Assembly: GCA_023387655.1 (NCBI GenBank)
Contig: JAEWHR010000143.1
Span: 1 to 8,205 of the forward strand
Direction of reading: 5' to 3'
From: Bacillota bacterium
GTDB lineage: Bacteria; Bacillota; Clostridia; Lachnospirales; Lachnospiraceae
Length of the DNA stretch: 8,205 nt
The notes below the pieces were generated by a model. That model searched no databases and had not been told where the DNA came from. It was given only the letters and a program-made list of their open reading frames with translations. This document shows, in pieces, positions 5,624-8,205 of this stretch. Position 1 is the first letter of the stretch; each line of letters opens with the position of its first letter. Both the position numbers and the translations under genes were made by a program.

Positions 5624-5803
5624 ATGAAGAAGAGTGCTTTCATGAATAAGAAAGATTTTATGAATAAGAATGATTTCATGAATAAGAGTTATTTTATAAA
5701 AAAGAGTGATTTTATAATAAAGAATGATTCTATAAAAAAGAGTGATTTCATAATAAAGAATGATTCTATAAAAAAGAGTTATTTTATGAAAAAGAGTGAC
5801 ATC
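5624..5803 (+). repeat. 18-bp tandem repeat, ten copies, in-frame
   Basis: Ten 18-bp units begin exactly at the start codon. Each encodes six residues such as MNKNDF or IKKSDF. Units 1-4 and 10 start with ATG, units 5-9 with ATA. Units 5-6 (5696-5731) and 7-8 (5732-5767) differ at one base in 36, which shows a recent 36-bp duplication. Because the unit is a multiple of three, copy-number change would keep the frame. The repeat ends 39 bp before the ATG at 5843 that opens the normal signal peptide. Confidence 0.95.
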
Positions 5804-8107
5804 ACTCATAACAGATACTGTAATAGCCATGCTAATAAGGATATGACCTTGAAACGATTAATAAAATTATATATTTGTTTCTTAATTATAATGATTCATT
5901 TCATACAGTCTCTGCCTGTACAGGCAGAAGAAAGTACTTTGGTTGATAGCTCTTCTGATAAAAACTATGTGAAGGCAGTTAGCAAAAAAAGTGGTGAATT
6001 TCATGCTTTTTATCCGTCGAATGCAGTCTATTCCGATCAAATCAAGAAATACATAGATGAATTAGATTCTATAAGTTTTGCTTGGAGTAGAATTGATGCC
6101 AAAGATTCCAGTTCTTTAAACACTGTTAAAGGAAAGAATGGTAACTATGGATTCTATTATCCAAAAGATTATCTTGAGCCGCTAGAATATGCAAAAAGTC
6201 AAGGAAAATCCATACAATTGAATATTTATATGGATGATGACGATTGTATAAAGTTGTTGCCATATACGAATGAGCGTTCAAGTATGCTATTAGCGATAGT
6301 AGATGTTTTGAAGCAGGATGTTTCTCAGGGGAAGAATATCTTTTATGATGGTGTAGTAATAGATTTTGAAGGACTTCGCAATACAGATGGTAATGGTTCT
6401 TCGATTTTATATAATGGAAAGACAATAAGTGCTTATTATATTCAGTTTCTAGAGGAGCTAAAGAAAGAATTAGATGTCTTAGGGAAAAAACTGTATGTAG
6501 CAGTGAATCCCGCAATATATTATGATGGTTATGATTTTTCTGCTATTCTTAATATTGCAGACCGTGTAATTGTCATGGCTCATGACTATGAACCAACAAA
6601 AAAATTACAAAAAAATCAGATAGAGCAGTATACTGGCTATAATACTTTGGATCCAATTCATAGTCTAGCACCAATAGGAATGGTAAGGAGGGCTTTAAAT
6701 GATTTAAAAAATGCGGCTTCTGATAACTCACAACTTTCTAAAGTTTGGTTACAGATTGCATTTGATGCTGCACAGTGGCAGTTTGATGTAAAGAATGAAA
6801 ATGGATGGAAAGAGCTATCTGATACAACACTAAGTCGTGGAGATAGAATTACCCCGTTATATAAATCAATAAAAGCACGTGTTGATAATACGGATGGTTT
6901 AGGTATAAATTTAGGCTATGGATATAACAATGAATTACAGAGTCCATACATACAGTATTATAATTCCTCTGATAAATCTTGGAATGTTATTCTCTATGAA
7001 GACAGCACTAGTATTAGAGCTAAGATAGAGTTGGCTAAGTCCTATAAGCTTGGTGGTGTTTCACTTTGGAGCCTTGGAAATATCCCAGATTATAATGATA
7101 CGACTGGTAAGAAGTATCATTTAAATGCCTGGGATACAATAATCACAGAAATGAAAACTTACGATACTTTACCAACGGAGAGCAGTAAATATATAACCTT
7201 TACTGATGATGTTGTAGAACAGGCTGTTAGAAAGAAACTAGGAAAAGTATTGGGCAAAGTAACGGCGGAAGAGCTACGAAGCATATATCGTTTAAAACTG
7301 CCTAAGGGAGTAAAAAGTTTAAAGGATATTAGTAAGCTTACTAATCTTGAGTATTTGGATGCAGGACAACTTGAGTTAAAGGATATAACAGCGATTGGAA
7401 AACTAACAAAACTGCGAGTATTATATCTACAGCGTAATATAATATCTGATATCAATGCTCTAAAAAAATTAACTAATCTAGAGGTTCTATCTCTGAATGG
7501 TAATCAGATATCATCGATTAGTTCGTTAACTACTTTAACAAATTTGCGAGAGCTATATATACGTGAGAATAAAATTAAAAATATTACAGCGTTAAAAAAA
7601 CTGACAAAATTAGAATTGTTAGAGTGTGGACAAAATAGTATCCAAACGATAGATAGCCTTAAAAGCATGAAAAACCTTAAGTATTTGACATTGGATAATA
7701 ATAAAATCAGTAGTATTACAGGGTTAAAGACTTTAACTAATCTAAAATATTTGGATTTATCAAATAATAAGATTATATCGATTGCTTCATTAAAAAGTAT
7801 GAGTGGACTGGATACTTTATATATACAAAGAAATAACATCGGTAATATTAGTGTATTATCAACTTTGAAAAAACTTAGGGTATTATCAATGAATGGAAAT
7901 CTAATTTCGGATGTAAAGCCTTTAGCTAATCTCTCGCTTCTGGAAAAACTCTATCTAAAGGATAATAAAATCAAGAATATTACATCCCTTAAGGGGTTGA
8001 TTAATCTAAATGAATTATATTTGATGGGAAATAATATTCCTAATTATAGCCCTCTTAAAACAGTCTATTCTAAAAAGGGATTTCTTTGTGATTTTAAGAT
8101 GAATTAA
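5624..8107 (+). CDS. Secreted GH18 glycosidase-like protein with internalin-type LRRs
   Basis: The protein has 827 residues. Residues 1-60 are ten hexapeptide repeats of the type M/I-x-K-x-x-F. A signal peptide follows at about 74-101 (KRLIKLYICFLIIMIHF, cleavage after VQA). Residues 115-500 form a GH18 barrel. The signature DGVVIDFE (242-249) keeps D242, D247 and the proton donor E249, but the usual second acidic or Asn position is V245. MAHDYE (318-323) and GGVSLWSLGN with W482 also fit. The nearest relatives in style are YaaH-like peptidoglycan or chitin hydrolases of spore formers. Residues 523-565 look like an internalin-type N-cap (FTDDVVEQAVRKKL), followed by eleven LRRs at 566-808. 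The gene ends 98 bp before the window edge with no terminator in view. It probably acts at the cell surface or outside the cell on a glycan, with the LRRs binding a partner. The substrate is inferred only. Confidence 0.9.
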   Translation: MKKSAFMNKKDFMNKNDFMNKSYFIKKSDFIIKNDSIKKSDFIIKNDSIKKSYFMKKSDITHNRYCNSHANKDMTLKRLIKLYICFLIIMIHFIQSLPVQAEESTLVDSSSDKNYVKAVSKKSGEFHAFYPSNAVYSDQIKKYIDELDSISFAWSRIDAKDSSSLNTVKGKNGNYGFYYPKDYLEPLEYAKSQGKSIQLNIYMDDDDCIKLLPYTNERSSMLLAIVDVLKQDVSQGKNIFYDGVVIDFEGLRNTDGNGSSILYNGKTISAYYIQFLEELKKELDVLGKKLYVAVNPAIYYDGYDFSAILNIADRVIVMAHDYEPTKKLQKNQIEQYTGYNTLDPIHSLAPIGMVRRALNDLKNAASDNSQLSKVWLQIAFDAAQWQFDVKNENGWKELSDTTLSRGDRITPLYKSIKARVDNTDGLGINLGYGYNNELQSPYIQYYNSSDKSWNVILYEDSTSIRAKIELAKSYKLGGVSLWSLGNIPDYNDTTGKKYHLNAWDTIITEMKTYDTLPTESSKYITFTDDVVEQAVRKKLGKVLGKVTAEELRSIYRLKLPKGVKSLKDISKLTNLEYLDAGQLELKDITAIGKLTKLRVLYLQRNIISDINALKKLTNLEVLSLNGNQISSISSLTTLTNLRELYIRENKIKNITALKKLTKLELLECGQNSIQTIDSLKSMKNLKYLTLDNNKISSITGLKTLTNLKYLDLSNNKIISIASLKSMSGLDTLYIQRNNIGNISVLSTLKKLRVLSMNGNLISDVKPLANLSLLEKLYLKDNKIKNITSLKGLINLNELYLMGNNIPNYSPLKTVYSKKGFLCDFKMN
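5843..5926 (+). other. Signal peptide coding region and possible alternative start
   Basis: Residues 74-101 of the GH18-LRR protein form a complete secretion signal on their own: MTLKRLIK, a hydrophobic core of about 14 residues, then SLPVQA before EES. The ATG at 5843 could start a protein of normal design, but the only nearby purine run (AAGG, 5837-5840) is 2 nt away. Initiation here would therefore be weak. Confidence 0.7.
7319..8047 (+). repeat. Coding leucine-rich repeat array, eleven units
   Basis: This segment encodes residues 566-808 of the GH18-LRR protein: one 23-residue unit then ten units of exactly 22 residues (66 bp). The pattern is L-x-x-L-x-x-L-x-x-L-x-L-x-x-N-x-I-x-x-I, as in internalins and SDS22-like proteins. 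Unit 5 departs from it with LLECGQNS in place of the L-x-L-x-x-N strand. The residues after 808 (SPLKTVYSKKGF) start a twelfth unit that breaks off and acts as a short C-terminal end. Confidence 0.9.
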
Positions 8108-8205
8108 GGGTATTCTAAGTCGCAAGAAACAAGATGCAATGAAAGCTTCCTGGTAATAAACGATAGGGAAATGCTGTTCAAAAAAGTAGTGATGTAATTT
8201 AAGTA
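8108..8205. other. 98-bp tail without recognised features
   Basis: No hairpin with a T-run, start codon with a ribosome binding site, or repeat was found between the GH18-LRR stop and the window edge. Confidence 0.5.

Noticed and set aside
5552..5830. Minus-strand open frame with LFYKI-type repeats
   Set aside because: It is the antisense reading of the 18-bp repeats and the lipoprotein end. It stays open only because the repeat lacks stops on that strand.
7504..7839. Minus-strand open frame opposite the LRR region
   Set aside because: It is a shadow of the periodic LRR coding sequence, with no ribosome binding site or protein-like features.

Overview
The window is AT-rich (about one third G+C by eye). 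Nearly every gene is preceded by an AGGAGG-type Shine-Dalgarno site, and the proteins are of low-GC Gram-positive type: a lipobox lipoprotein, a YaaH-like GH18 hydrolase, a clostridial cupin and several GNATs. This points to a Bacillota chromosome, most likely Clostridia and plausibly Lachnospiraceae. The assignment is inference from gene content and composition. No rRNA, tRNA, CRISPR array, transposase or integrase gene was seen.

Left part (1-2330), all on the plus strand: the 3' end of a PUA/ASCH-like protein gene; a 35-bp tandem repeat covering its stop codon; a conserved Bacillota protein of unknown function that begins with a YHAS motif; a membrane-anchored C39-like cysteine peptidase homologue; and a RimJ/RimL-type acetyltransferase. 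A strong hairpin at 2298-2326 closes this block against a convergent gene.

Middle part (2331-4931): a minus-strand single-domain cupin with a clear promoter of its own. A divergent intergenic region carrying a perfect 14-bp palindrome follows. Next comes a two-part GNAT protein with an uncertain start, then about 465 bp without a gene. That stretch holds two hairpin terminators, a 20-bp tandem repeat and two crossing inverted repeats. A short single-domain GNAT gene follows.

Right part (4932-8205): a probable two-gene unit. A small lipoprotein with two C-terminal membrane segments (DUF6199-like) is followed 64 bp later by a large secreted protein. The large protein joins a GH18 glycosidase-like domain to eleven internalin-type leucine-rich repeats. 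Its reading frame opens with ten tandem 18-bp repeats, so about 73 residues of a hexapeptide repeat lie in front of an otherwise normal signal peptide. This is the most unusual structure in the window.

The left and middle genes look like independent accessory single-gene units, each with its own ribosome binding site. I see no pathway that unites them. The right-hand pair probably works at the cell envelope.
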